Source: Rhynochetos jubatus
Lineage: Eukaryota; Chordata; Aves; Eurypygiformes; Rhynochetidae
Assembly: GCA_027574665.1 (NCBI GenBank)
Contig: CM050659.1
Span: 25,200,482-25,264,481 of the forward strand
Length of the DNA stretch: 64,000 nucleotides
Direction: 5' to 3'
Under the pieces are notes generated by a model that was not told the DNA's origin, searched no databases, and was given only the letters and a program-made list of their open reading frames with translations. A program made the translations under genes and the position numbers. Positions 44,901 to 56,900 of this stretch are shown here, one piece after another. Position 1 is the first letter of the stretch, and every line of letters begins with the position of its first letter.

Positions 44901-47900
44901 CTCCTTCAGGTTTTCTAATAGTTTTTCTATTTTTAGTTTGTCTTCTCGCACTTTTTCTAACTCGGCTTCTCGCTTTTTGTATTCATCTTGTACTTTCAAA
45001 AGATGCTGGAAGAGAAAAGAGAAACTCAGCTCTTAGTCTGCCTTTCACCTCCGACTGTCAGACTGTCAAACAAAGGGCTTTGCCATGAAGACAGATCATA
45101 TTCAGAACAATTAAAGGTGAAGGACACAAGAGGAAATCTTTTCAGCAGACGAGTACAAAAACCTAACGGAAAGAACCGGCACAGGCGACAGAGTACGACT
45201 GATCTCCCATTGAGCCTGGACTGCGACAGCGCTGGGCCTCCCAGAAACAGGGAGTGGAGCTCAAACACGAACACGGCAAAGGCCCAGCAGCCTGCCTAAG
45301 CCAAAGCAGGGTGCCTAAACACACACATACTTCAGTGAATGCTTTGTTCCGTGCTTAAAACACCCCACATCAGCTGGTTAATATGTGTCTCCCTCAACTG
45401 GAAGGAATAAAAAAGAACTTAAACCAGACTCAATCCTATTCGTTACCAGCTACAAACACACAGCCTTTTTCCAGCAAGGCAGTTCCTCCGGTGTATTCCC
45501 CCATTCAGCCGGGTAGCGGTGCGGAGAGAAACCTGACCTGCCTGACACCCGCAAAAAGGGAATCTGTTACATCCCGCAATTCCTGCCCTTCCCTCCGGCG
45601 CTGCCGGTGACTACAGAAGGCTTTTCCTGCCAGCTCCAACAGCACAGCCACCAGCACGCCAGGTTCGGCCAGAGAACGACCAGGGCCTTCCCAGCATCGC
45701 CGCAGGTTCTCGTTACCTGAGCCGTTATGTGCTCCACACGCTTGGTCATCGTCTGGCGTAGCACCCCAAGGGCTGCTGTTAAGGTTTAGGAGGACCCAAA
45801 CCCCGCCAGATTCAGCCCAGGGAAATCCCAGAGAACCAGACATGCCTAAACCTTCCCAGGAGAATGGAAGCCCAGGGAAGCTCAGAAAAGGTGTCAGAGC
45901 AAGCTGGGGATTTCCCACTTCCCTGCTCATGCTGATAACCGGGATCTCACACCGTTACGAGCGGGTAAGCATGGAGTCAGCACTTCAGAAGCCGAGCAAA
46001 GGGCACACGAGGAATCCACAAACCCTGGACTGTTCCCACGTGCCTTATCAGTTCGCACACAATCACCACCCTGAACGGGTGGCTGTTTGGGGCTTTTTTG
46101 GCGACACGGAATGACAGAAAGCTGCTCCTATTTCCCAGCTTTGATCCCACCGACAAACCAAATGCCTTTGCTCGTGTTGCTGCTCCACGGCACAGTCCCT
46201 CTGCCTCTGCAGCAAGGCCCCAGTGACAGAGAAGTGCGGGCCCACCTTCTGCATCCCCTGCAGAGCCTGCTGGAGAAGCTTCATCTGCTGCTCCTTGGTT
46301 GTGTCTTCATCCCGGCTTGCTTTGCCTTGCTCCTGCTTCAGCAGCTCCACCTCGTTGCGGTAGGCGTCCAGCTGCCAGCGCAGGCTGTCGTTCTCCTCCT
46401 TCAGGGCCTCCACCTGCGACACCAGCGCTGGGGAAGAAGGCAGGGACCACAAGTCAAAAAACCGGGGCCAAGGCAGCGCTGGGCGCTCTCTCCCCTGCTC
46501 TGCAGCGCCCAGTTACGCATCCAGAGGGCCAAAGTGAACTCTGCCAACCACTGCTTGCGGCGTCCGCAGAAAACAAGCTCCTCTGGACGAAGAGCGCCGC
46601 ATGGTAGGGAACGCCCTGTTTGAGCTGGAAGGAAAAAAAATCAGTAAAAGAACATGTTGGGTGAAACGGCCATGGGAGCAGGATTTGGAAAACTCCGGGA
46701 TGGGCTCCACCGGGACCATGAGCTGGAAGAACGTCTCCATCGAGTCTCCTGCATCAGTCTGGTGTCCACATGGGGCCTGGCAAATTCAGGAATGGGATTA
46801 CGTGACACTGTGGCTGCAAAGATGCTTCAGCAGCTTTCAAAACACACCCACGATGTGGGGGGCACAGCCTGGCTGTTCCCTCCCCACGATCTAAGCACAG
46901 CACAACAAGCAAGTCGGAGCATTTAGAGCCTGGTGAAAAGAACCACAGAAAAATTTGGCTTAGACGGGAGCAGGGGTTGGTGGGAAGAGGACACCTGGAA
47001 AACGCTTTGGCTCACCCAGGTACCACCCAAAGAGAATGAACTGGAAGCAACATGGAGCAAAGGCTTCCCTAACTGCACCCGCAGCGTGCGAGGAACAGCA
47101 GCTGGCAGCAGCCCCCACTGCGGCACACAGCTTTGCGGCCCCTGCCGCCCCACGGGGACAGTCTGGGGGACCAGATGCCACCTTCTAATAAAGGATGGCA
47201 GGAGGAGAATGGGACTGAGTAATCCAAACAACTCACGGAGCGACAGAGTGGAGAGGCAAAAGATCCTAACGGGCACGACAAGGCAGACCCCAGGCAGCAG
47301 AGGTTCACCAACCTAGAAAGGACCCAGAGGGCAATAGGGGGGCGAAACAGCCGCTGTCCCGTCCTCCGTGAGAGGAATCCTGACGGGATACAGTTATCTG
47401 CCTCCTGGACAGACCGTCTGGAGACACAGCCTGGTGCCTGACTACAGGACAGGCTACTCGGGGCCACGTTTTAATGCCTGTGAGTATACGGCTGCACGAG
47501 GACGCGTTGAACCGGTAAGACAGGGACGGCTCCACTCCCCTTTCTCCCCTGGATACCGAGGTGGCGCCGAGATCTGCCGCGCTGTTGTCACAACGCTGAA
47601 CCTCCACGATGGCATTTCCCACGTGGAATGACCCTGTAGCCTCCACACCCCGGCAAGTCCTCCGGCGCATTTCTGGACTATTCACCTTATTTCCCACAGT
47701 TCAGACGCAGCTTTGGGTTACCCTGAGCATCGCAGGGGGAGCGACAAACACTGCCTACAGAACCAGGCACCGCAAGGAAGACAGCTCCGGGACCCGTGGT
47801 TGGTTTTGCTCTGCCTGTGACGGTTTTGGGGCACGACACAGAATCCACTGAAGAGACAAGTACAGTTTATGAGCTGTAAAAAGCGATTTTACCTGATTCT

Positions 47901-50900
47901 TCTGTTTCTTTCATCTCTGATGGATCTTCTATTTCTTCATCAGACATTTCCATTTCCTCTTCTCTTCGAATACCCATTAGCTCATCATTATGAATGTTAC
48001 GAATTTCCTAAGGTTCAGAAAGCAGAGGGGTGTTTTTTAAATGCAGGTTGCAAGGCACAGGCTGGCTGGCCAAAAAGCACACTCTAAGTCTGCAAAGTGC
48101 AAGTCCCTGACACAAGAAAGGGGAAATGATAAAAAATAAATTGGCACAGAGTATTACATCAAGAACAATATCTAGCTTGAGTCAATCTCCAGCGCCACCG
48201 GTATTACTGACCCTTCCCTCTCCCGCTCTTGGCCCAGCCCAGGCACCCAGCCTTGCCCACTGTGTAGTTTCTGGGTGAACCCTCTCCCCGCATCCGCCCT
48301 GCTCGACGTCCAGACGCCTCTCCTGAATTCAGCGCTGCCCAACCTTGTAACCTGCACTAGGACACTACCCCGGGTCTTCTTGCTTGCAGCACACGCCTAG
48401 ATCAGCAACTCCCTGCCACCGGGAACTGCCCCCAGTGCACACCCCACACCCAACCTTGTGCCACTCACCCTCCCGATGCATCCCACTGGGCTCCTACTCC
48501 AGGCTCAGCTGCTCAGGAGCTCCCAGGACCAGCTTGGGCTGGGACTGGACCAAACTAAAGCCGCTGCAGCTGCCCACCTGCACAACTGCCCACCTGCACA
48601 GCTGCCACCGGGGGTCTCACTACGACTCCAGCACTGACCCCACAAATATCTGTAGTCCCCCAGGCCCCTCGAGCTCTCCTGTACGGCAGTTGGCTGCATG
48701 GCAGCAATGTCGCGTGGGCAGGGACACCCCTCAAGGCTACCCCTCAGGGCTGAGACGCCCTTTACCCAGCATCTGATATCTATAACGAGGTAAGCAACAT
48801 TCTACATTATGCCTGAAAGTATATTATATGCTAGCAACAGCTATATATATTTTATATATATATATATATCTCCAGTTACAGCTTAATTACTAGGAGTGTA
48901 GTAAGCAGCATCGTTTGACTGTCATCTAATCACTGTCAAATCACCACTGTCAAACTGCCATTCAATTATTGCTTAATCACCATTTAATTATCATTCAACC
49001 ACTGATTAATCAGCATTTGATCATTGTTTACTCATCAATAAAACCCTTTTAGTTAACCCCACAACGATGACTTCTCTTAATACTTCACCCCCGTCAGCAC
49101 CTCCCCCAGTGACATCCCCTCCTGACACCCAGCCCGGCTGACGCTTCTCCCTGGCAGCTCCTTCTCCCGCCGTATGACAGCTCCTGCACCGTCCGAGCAC
49201 TGGCTTACACGGCTCCCGCCATGCCCCGCTCTTGCCCCGCTGCAGCATAACTGTGCCCATGACCAGCAGCGCTGCTCCGTTTCTCCCTGCTCCGTGCCTC
49301 CTCCGTGCTACAACAGCAAAACCTACCTGAGACGGGGTCATGCCAGTTTGAATTGCAAGTACGGAGAGGCCAGAGACTGCCCAGCCACCTCCTGACCCCC
49401 AGCAACCCTGGCGTGCTTTGACACTTCTCCCCCCTCTCCAACCACCGCTGCCCAGCCTCCGCCCCGGCGACTCTCCCTCCGGCCGCTGGCATCCTCTCCG
49501 CTCCATCACAGCCTTGCTCCAGTCAGGGACCAGAAAGGAACAGAGGTGCTACCTCCTACGCTGCTCCTTGGGCCACCCCAGCTCCTGCCCGCGTGTCCTT
49601 TCTGCTCCTTGTCCGCCCCACCTGCTCCTCCAGGAAAGATCCCCTGCTCCGGCAGCGCGCTCCGGGCAGGCCGAGCTCTGTCACCCCGTGTGCACGGCGA
49701 GGAAATGCCCAGCTCAGCCTCTCCATCCCCTCTGCACAGCGGGACAAGCACCAGGCAGCATGCCAGTTAGTCGGGGAGATGGAGGTGTCGAGAGGCCAGC
49801 ACAGGCGGCCACGTGTCCCTGCCCGACGTCCCCGTACCAGAGCTCTGCTTGGGCGACACACCCCAGAGACTGGAGGAGCGATACAGAAGGCTGGCCTACA
49901 TCTATCCGCAGATTGCTCTCTCTTCGGAGATTTTACTCCAATGGCCGGAAACGCTGGTAAAAGCCCGCTCGCCAGCACCGAGCACACGCCCACCAAGAGG
50001 GCAAACGACCAAGCTCTCAGCCCGGGGACAGCAGCAGGCGAAGGGCAAGGACTGCCGCCCACCCTCGGGACCACCCGTAAAACGGCAGCTGGGCTGAAGA
50101 TCCGAGGGACACCTTCCCGTTGTCCAACGGAACCTGCTCAACAGCCGAAAGCGGCCCTGAAGCTGGAGGAGGCTGCGCAGAGCACGGCACGATACGCCCC
50201 ATGGCAGGATATGCCCCACGGCAGGATACGCCCCATGGTTCCCCAGCCCCTGCCTGCATCCAAGGGGCAGCCGGGGATGGGAGAGGAGAACGCATCAGAG
50301 CAGCCAAATACTTGAGTCAGGCCATTCCTGAGGGAGGGAATATGCTGGCTGGTAGCTACCGCCGCGCGATGGTTCACCAGGCCTCAGGCTTCCGTGGGTT
50401 TGTAAGGAGCTACCTGCACTACGGCACCAGGAAAACTGCCTTAAGTCACCACGGACAGAAATAAAACCCTAGAGAGCTTACAACACCCCCCACACAGCCG
50501 CTCCCGGGCTTTCCTCCGATGCAGCGATGCCCCGGGACTCAGTTCTGCCAAAAGCTGTGCCAAGAAGATGCATCTGTGGGTCCACTTTGAGAGAAGCCCC
50601 TAAGGAGGGGGCCCAGGAGGCTGAACCCAGCAGCAAGTACTCCTGGAAGAGGCCTCATCCGTGGTCTCACAGCCTCTTCCCACTGGGAGAACTTACCTTG
50701 GACCAAGACAGCTCCAGACGGAGAGCGCTCCCGCCCCAGTCACAGCCACCGCAGTGAGCGGGAAAGAACAGGAGCACGAGGGCTCAAAGTCGAGGCGCGA
50801 CCTGAACCAGACTCTCCACCGGGTTTATCTGGCACAAAACGGAACGTTGGTTCCTCTTCCAGCTACTGCCAAAGGTTTGACTCAGTGGGGTCTGGAAAGA

Positions 50901-53900
50901 AGGTCCTGGAACTGCAGTCTCACGGGGAGGTCAGAGCTGGACATTTCCCAGGGTTCAGAGTTTTCCAACCCTGTGGAAGATGGATCATCCCCGTTTTCAG
51001 CAGGAGGCCCTGGCTGGGTGTTATCCAACCCTACGGCCTTTCTCAGGGCGCAGCTCTGGGATGGGGCGCTGCAGGCACCCGGCCCCACGCTGAACGCTGC
51101 CCACAGCTGCCCACTTTGCCCCGGCTCACTTTTGATGGTAAATAACCTTCAAGGTGAAAGACGACTTCTGGCTTCGCTGGGATGGACCACATTTCTGGGT
51201 TTTAATGAGGAACTCGAGACCCGAGAAGAACACAGAACCACAGGAGGATGAAGGGCAGGGATGGCATCCAGAGGGACCCAAACAGGCTGGAGGAGGGAGC
51301 CCATGTCAACCTCACAAGGTTCAACCAGGCCAAGGGCAAGGTCCTGCCCAGGGGTCGGGGTGGAGAATGGATCGGGAGCAGCCCCGAGGAGAAGGACTTG
51401 GGGTGCGGGGGGTGAGGGGCTGGCCAGGAGCCGGCCGTGTGCGCTGGAGCCCAGAAACCAACCCCATCCCGGGCTGGATCTGGAGCAGCGTGGCCAGGGG
51501 GGCGAGGGAGGGGATTCTCCCCCTCTGCTCCGCTCTGGGCAGACCCCCCCTGCAGTTCTGCCTCCAGTTCGGGGCCCCCAACAGCAGGAGGACAGGGAGC
51601 TGTGGGAGCGAGGCCAGAGGAGGCCACGGGGATGCTCCAAGGGCTGGAGCCCCTCTGCCATGGGGCCAGGCTGGGGGAGTTGGGGGGTGCAGCCTGGAGA
51701 AGGGAAGGCTCCGGGGAGACCTTAGAGCCCCTTCCAGTGCCTGGGGGGGTACAAGAAAGCTGGGGGGGCTTTTCCCAAGGGCAGGGAGTGACAGGACAAG
51801 GGGTGATGGGTTTAAACTGAAAGAGGGAGATGGGCCATCAGGAAGGAATTCTTCCCAGAGAGGATGAGGGGCACTGGGACAGGTTGCCAGAGAAGCTGTG
51901 GGTGCCCCATCCCTGGGAGTGCCCAAGGCCAGGCTGAGTGAGGCTGGGAGCACCCTGGGCTAGTGGAAGGTGTCCCTGCCCATGGCAGGGGGGGACTCGA
52001 TGGTCCCTGAAGGTCTCCCCCAGTCCAAACCCTCCTGAGATTCCTTGGATCCATGCAGAAGCAGTCTGGAAGACAAATCTTGTAAGAAGCCGTACAACAG
52101 GCTGCCAGCACCGTACTGAGCGTCACTGGACAGGATGCTGTGGGTGGAAGCTAACCTCGCTCTTTGTTTCCTACTCCACGGTCTGCAGTCAGAGTCCCTT
52201 TTCCTAGGAATAACCAAGCGCTTCAGAATACACTTGTCCTTTAGCACTGCCTCCACCTGGGTGGGTGTCGTGAAGCGTCCCCAGGCTTTCGGCTCTACCT
52301 GACCTACAGACAGGCTCAGGCTGCGGGATGGATGCATGCCAGGAGTCCCGAGTGCAATCCCCAGCCAAAAAAAGGGTCTTCCAGGGAATTGCTGGGCAAC
52401 GACAGGCAAACGCTTTATCACCCAGAGCCTCCCCTTCCCCCATCTCAAGAAGGGACTGGAAAGGAGTTCACTGCTGGCTGCACAGGGCTCGGGGAAGCCC
52501 CACAACGAGGTCCAGCAGTCAGACACCTTTGCTCTCCAAGCAAGGGAACCGAAACAAAGGAAAACGAAAATCCAAAGCTATCCGGCAGAGTAGGAGTTCT
52601 CACCCAAACCTGACTCATCGGCAGTGCGTGCAGACACGACCCCCTCGGCACCTGTGGGACCGCTCAGACTGCGAGGCCAAACACCCCACTCCTTTCCAGT
52701 CCCTCAGCCATGGCTGCCAGCTTTCGCATCCGGATCGACATTCCCAGCACGGCTTTGCTGAACGCTGCCAACACGCCGGGCTGGGCACCTCCTTAAGGCT
52801 GGGCTGAGGCGAGAAAGCAGCTGCTTTGCCTGATTTCTGACACGTAAAGGACAAGGTCAGCTCCAAACTGCTGGTGTCTGCTGTGAATGAAGAGCATTTC
52901 CAACCACGGCAGCGTCACCCTGGAGTAGGGGAAGCACCAGGTACTTTTCGTACTGGTTCTTTTCTACACTTCACATCTAGGTCCTGCTACATTGAAAAAG
53001 TCATTATTGCCAGTGGTAAAGACTGATTCAAGCCCTACCCCACTTCAACAGCTCAATGAGCAAGCAAAATAGAATGTCTTGCTCTTTCCTTTGAGACCAC
53101 CCATACCCCAGGGTGCCAGCGCTTGTACAGACCAGATAAGGGACAGAGAGCTGTTCCCCCTGCAGGAAGAGCAGTGACATGCCTGCCACCACCCCGTCCT
53201 TGTCACCACCTTTAAATCCTGTATTTCACTAGCAGCCTCACTGCACGGCCTAAATACACGAACAGGAGAATATTCTCCCTCAAGTTTCCCAGCCTGCCCA
53301 GCCGCAACGATTTCCACCTCTCCAGCCTGTCAGAAATGTGGTAACACAGATCCCTGATGACGCTCAGGGGCGGTTGTTGGGGTTTTTTGAACATCTCTCT
53401 AGAAATCCCTCTTGCTTCAACACTAAAATCAGCAGAAAAGAGCTCAATGATTATTACTGTGCACAGCTTCAATCAGCACACGGGCCTCAACGTGCCGTTG
53501 CGTGTAACACAAATACCAAGAGAAAATGTATTACCTGGAGCACAAGAGACGACTGAGTAAATCCCACCTTACCCTGCGAATTAAGGTGTTATCCACGCGA
53601 GCATCGCGCGAGCTTAAAATCAATATCCTGACAAGAAAGAGACTGTGCTGGAGGATCTAAACACGATAAAAGAAAATTACCAACCTCTGCTTGTTTGCAC
53701 CACACGCTGATGTTCTTACGCTGAGCTTTCGTGAAATGGTCCCAAGCCTTTTGTTTGGAGGCAGAATGGTACACGGCCACTATCTGCTCGACTGTAGTAT
53801 CAAATCAGCAGGCAAATCAGGCCAGAATATCATCCAGAGAGGGCGAACAAGAGGAGTAAAGGAGTAAAAAAGTGGAATCAGGCAGGTGGTTTGGCTAACC

Positions 53901-56900
53901 TTTTCTTACAACACTGTACTCGCTGACGCTACGCTCAGGAAAGGGACTCTGCGCCTGGAAAGAAAAGTGCGGACTTCACCAGGCCAGCGTCAAACCCTCA
54001 GAGTACCCGTCAACCGGGGAAACGGCGTCTGCTCCCAGCTGGAAAAAAAAGGGCAAGCGCGCCGAAAACCACTCCAACCCGCTGCCAACGAGCGCGGCAG
54101 GTGCCCGCAGCCGGTACCCACAGCCGGTACCCACAGCCGGTACCCACAGCCGGTACCCGCTTTGAGGCGGGATCATTAAGCAGGAGCGCGAGGGGCTGGC
54201 GCTTGGGATGCTCCTCTGCCCGTGGGCACAGTCCCGCCACCCAAGCACAGCCGCAGCCCGCCCGGGAGTTCCACGGGAAAAGGACTCCGGCACCAGCCAG
54301 CAACCTTGGTTATTCCTGAGGTTTATTCCTCCCATTGCTCTAGGAAATTGGCACTGGGGGTTCGGACATGCAAAGTGCCTCTCCTGGGACGAGAGCTCAC
54401 CCGACAGCAGAAAGCACAGCTACCTGAGTGACTTCTGCTCTTTTTAACCCCTTGTGACGCTGCAGCCGGTGCGATTCTTACAGAACGAAACCAGCTCCCT
54501 GCTCCTCAGGCTAACCCGAGAGCGGCTGAGGCGGCAGCGGGCGCTACAGAGCGGCACTGCCTGCTACTCCCTGTGACCACTCACTCTGCAGTGCCTACTG
54601 TCCTCCCCTCTGGAGCGTGTGCCCGCCTTTTGTGCCACGAACAGAAGTTAAAAAGAAGAAGAAATTGTAAAAATCAAGAATCAAACAAGTAAGAGCCCAA
54701 ATTATTGATTATAAAACCAAAAAGCTAAGGATGTTCACAACCTCGCCGAGGGGCGCAGGGAGATGGGAGAGTTTCGGAGAAGGTTCTCTGAAAGGTGCTC
54801 TTAAGGAAAAAAAGGGAAATATTCGGACTTACTAAGGAAAGGATGTGTAAGAGGCAGCGAATGGTCTGAGGAACTGTCACAAATCACATCTTGGAACTCA
54901 GACAGCCCGTGCCTCTTGATGGCAAGGTTTAACAAAGTACTGGGCTGGGGAAGACCCAGGCTCGAAAAGCTGCTCTGCAACAGGCTGTGACAGAGAACAG
55001 GGAGCTGGGAACACTGCTGCGTCCTACCTTTGGCGAGTAAATCCTGCACACTGCGCTCAGGCACCGCATTACCAGGGACTTACCTTGTGCGTGGAGTTGA
55101 AAAGATGACACAACTACTAACAGTATCGTTAAGAGAGGAAAAAGCCCTGAGAGTTCCCCCTCTCCTGCCCCAGATGCGGGCTCTTACTCCACAAAAAGCA
55201 CCACAAGAAACTCTGGCCACATTAACAATCTACGCTTCTAAATGAACCGCAGCCGCACAGAAGCGACTGCTACCTCTCCTCCTGGAGCCCTTTCACTGTG
55301 GCCTCTCCAGAGCTTAGAAATTAAGCGTCTACAACAGACAGCAACGCTCGGCGCAGCAACGCTACTCACACTGAACCAGAATCCCGGAGAGAGCGAGCTT
55401 GAATTTCTCTTTAGCTTCTTCCATCTCTTTCTCGTGAGCTGCTTTCTCGTTCACCAGCCGGCGGATGTGGCTGTTGGCCGACTGGATCATGGAGTAGAAG
55501 TTGTTGGCGGTCCTCCTGTTCACTTCTCCCCGCTCTATCCACGTCAGCAGGGTCTGTATGGCTTCCAAGAACTTTGTGTCATCTGCAGCAGGGAAGGACA
55601 CCGTTACGCCACGGAAGAGGGTGGCCCGCGAGGCTTTCAGATCCCGGCACAACCGCTCTCTCGCAAAGGCCGACTTGCTTTGGGCGGCTAATCGCAACCC
55701 TCACGCACGGCACTGCCTGAACACGAGGCTAACCAACGGAAGGCGCGTCCAGCGCCAAGCTGATGGAGCAAACCATCTGCTGAGGTGCAACGGGAAGGAG
55801 CAACCGCTGGAAAGCGACTGGAAAACGTCATACGCCTGTTTCTGTACGCTTGCGTGAAAGAAAATATCCTCCAGCTCCAAAATTATCTGGCCACACGTGG
55901 GTCGTAGGTGTCAAAGAAGGTCTTACGGCTTACACTAGTCCTTCTAACACGAACAAAAATGGTTTGGAAGAAACTCAGTATGGGTTTGTTTTTACAGAAA
56001 GACTAACAGCCCTGAAAGAGCTGGCGAGGAGAGCTGGGTGCGGCCCGAATGGGCTCTGCAAGGCCCGGGTGGCACAACCACCTCAGCTCAGCTAGACAAC
56101 CGCTGGGGAGTACCCATCCATCCCGCACACAAGGGCGGCTGTGGCCCGCAGCACCGCTTACCTTTCAGCTTCTCAGCCACAACGCTGCACTCGTGGTCGG
56201 AGTAATGGACAACGGGGGGCGGGGAGGGCGGGCGGAAGCGCTCCTCTTCCAGCCGCCTGCGATGCCGCTCCTCGCGCGCCAGCATCCGCTGCTTACACTC
56301 CCACTCGTACAGATCGTCCCGAGCCTGAGCAAAATCCACGTGCAGGCGTCCGGTATCCTTCTTGTCGGTGCTGGAGCCCAGCCTGATGCGATAGCCTGGC
56401 AGGGACGACAACGGCGTTCAGGCAGGACTTACCTCGGGCTCCAACCTCCCACCAGTGCCCGTCCCTCATTCCGACAGAGCCAGAAAGGCCCTGAGCAGGA
56501 GAGCTGACGAAGAGTTGAGCGCACGGAGAGCGATGCTGGGAAAGGACAGTTCCAGGGGGTTCGCTGCCATCTGCCAGCGGTTTGCAGGAGGTAGGCAAGC
56601 TCGTACGTACGAGCAGGACCTGGGTCCTGAACGGCCACTGTTCAATTGCAGGTGAGCTCTGGGGCTGCGGGACTAAGCCCGGCCGTGGGCACGGGGCAGG
56701 CAGAACTGCCTTGGATTCACCTTCCGCTTTGAGGAGCAGCTGAGGGAGCTGGGGGGATTCAGCCCGGAGAAGAGGAGGCTCAGGGAGACCTGATGGCTCC
56801 CTACAGCTCCCTGAGAGGAGGGGGCAGAAAGGAGGGGGGTCGGTCTCCTCTCCCAAGTGATTGGACAAGAAGGAACGGCCTCAAGTTGTGCCAGGGGAGG

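Larger units (their letters stand above)
42925..48834. other. ENOX2 introns 8 to 6 and part of 5 (between listed exons)
   Basis: Apart from exons 8, 7 and 6 I recognise nothing. The intron at 46428-47892 has several open frames on the plus strand without recognised domains; a decayed retroelement there is possible but unsupported. Confidence 0.4.

Noticed and set aside
46460-47880. Possible retroviral gene fragment in an ENOX2 intron
   Set aside because: Open frames exist but I could not match any gag, pol or env motif, so it is left as intron.
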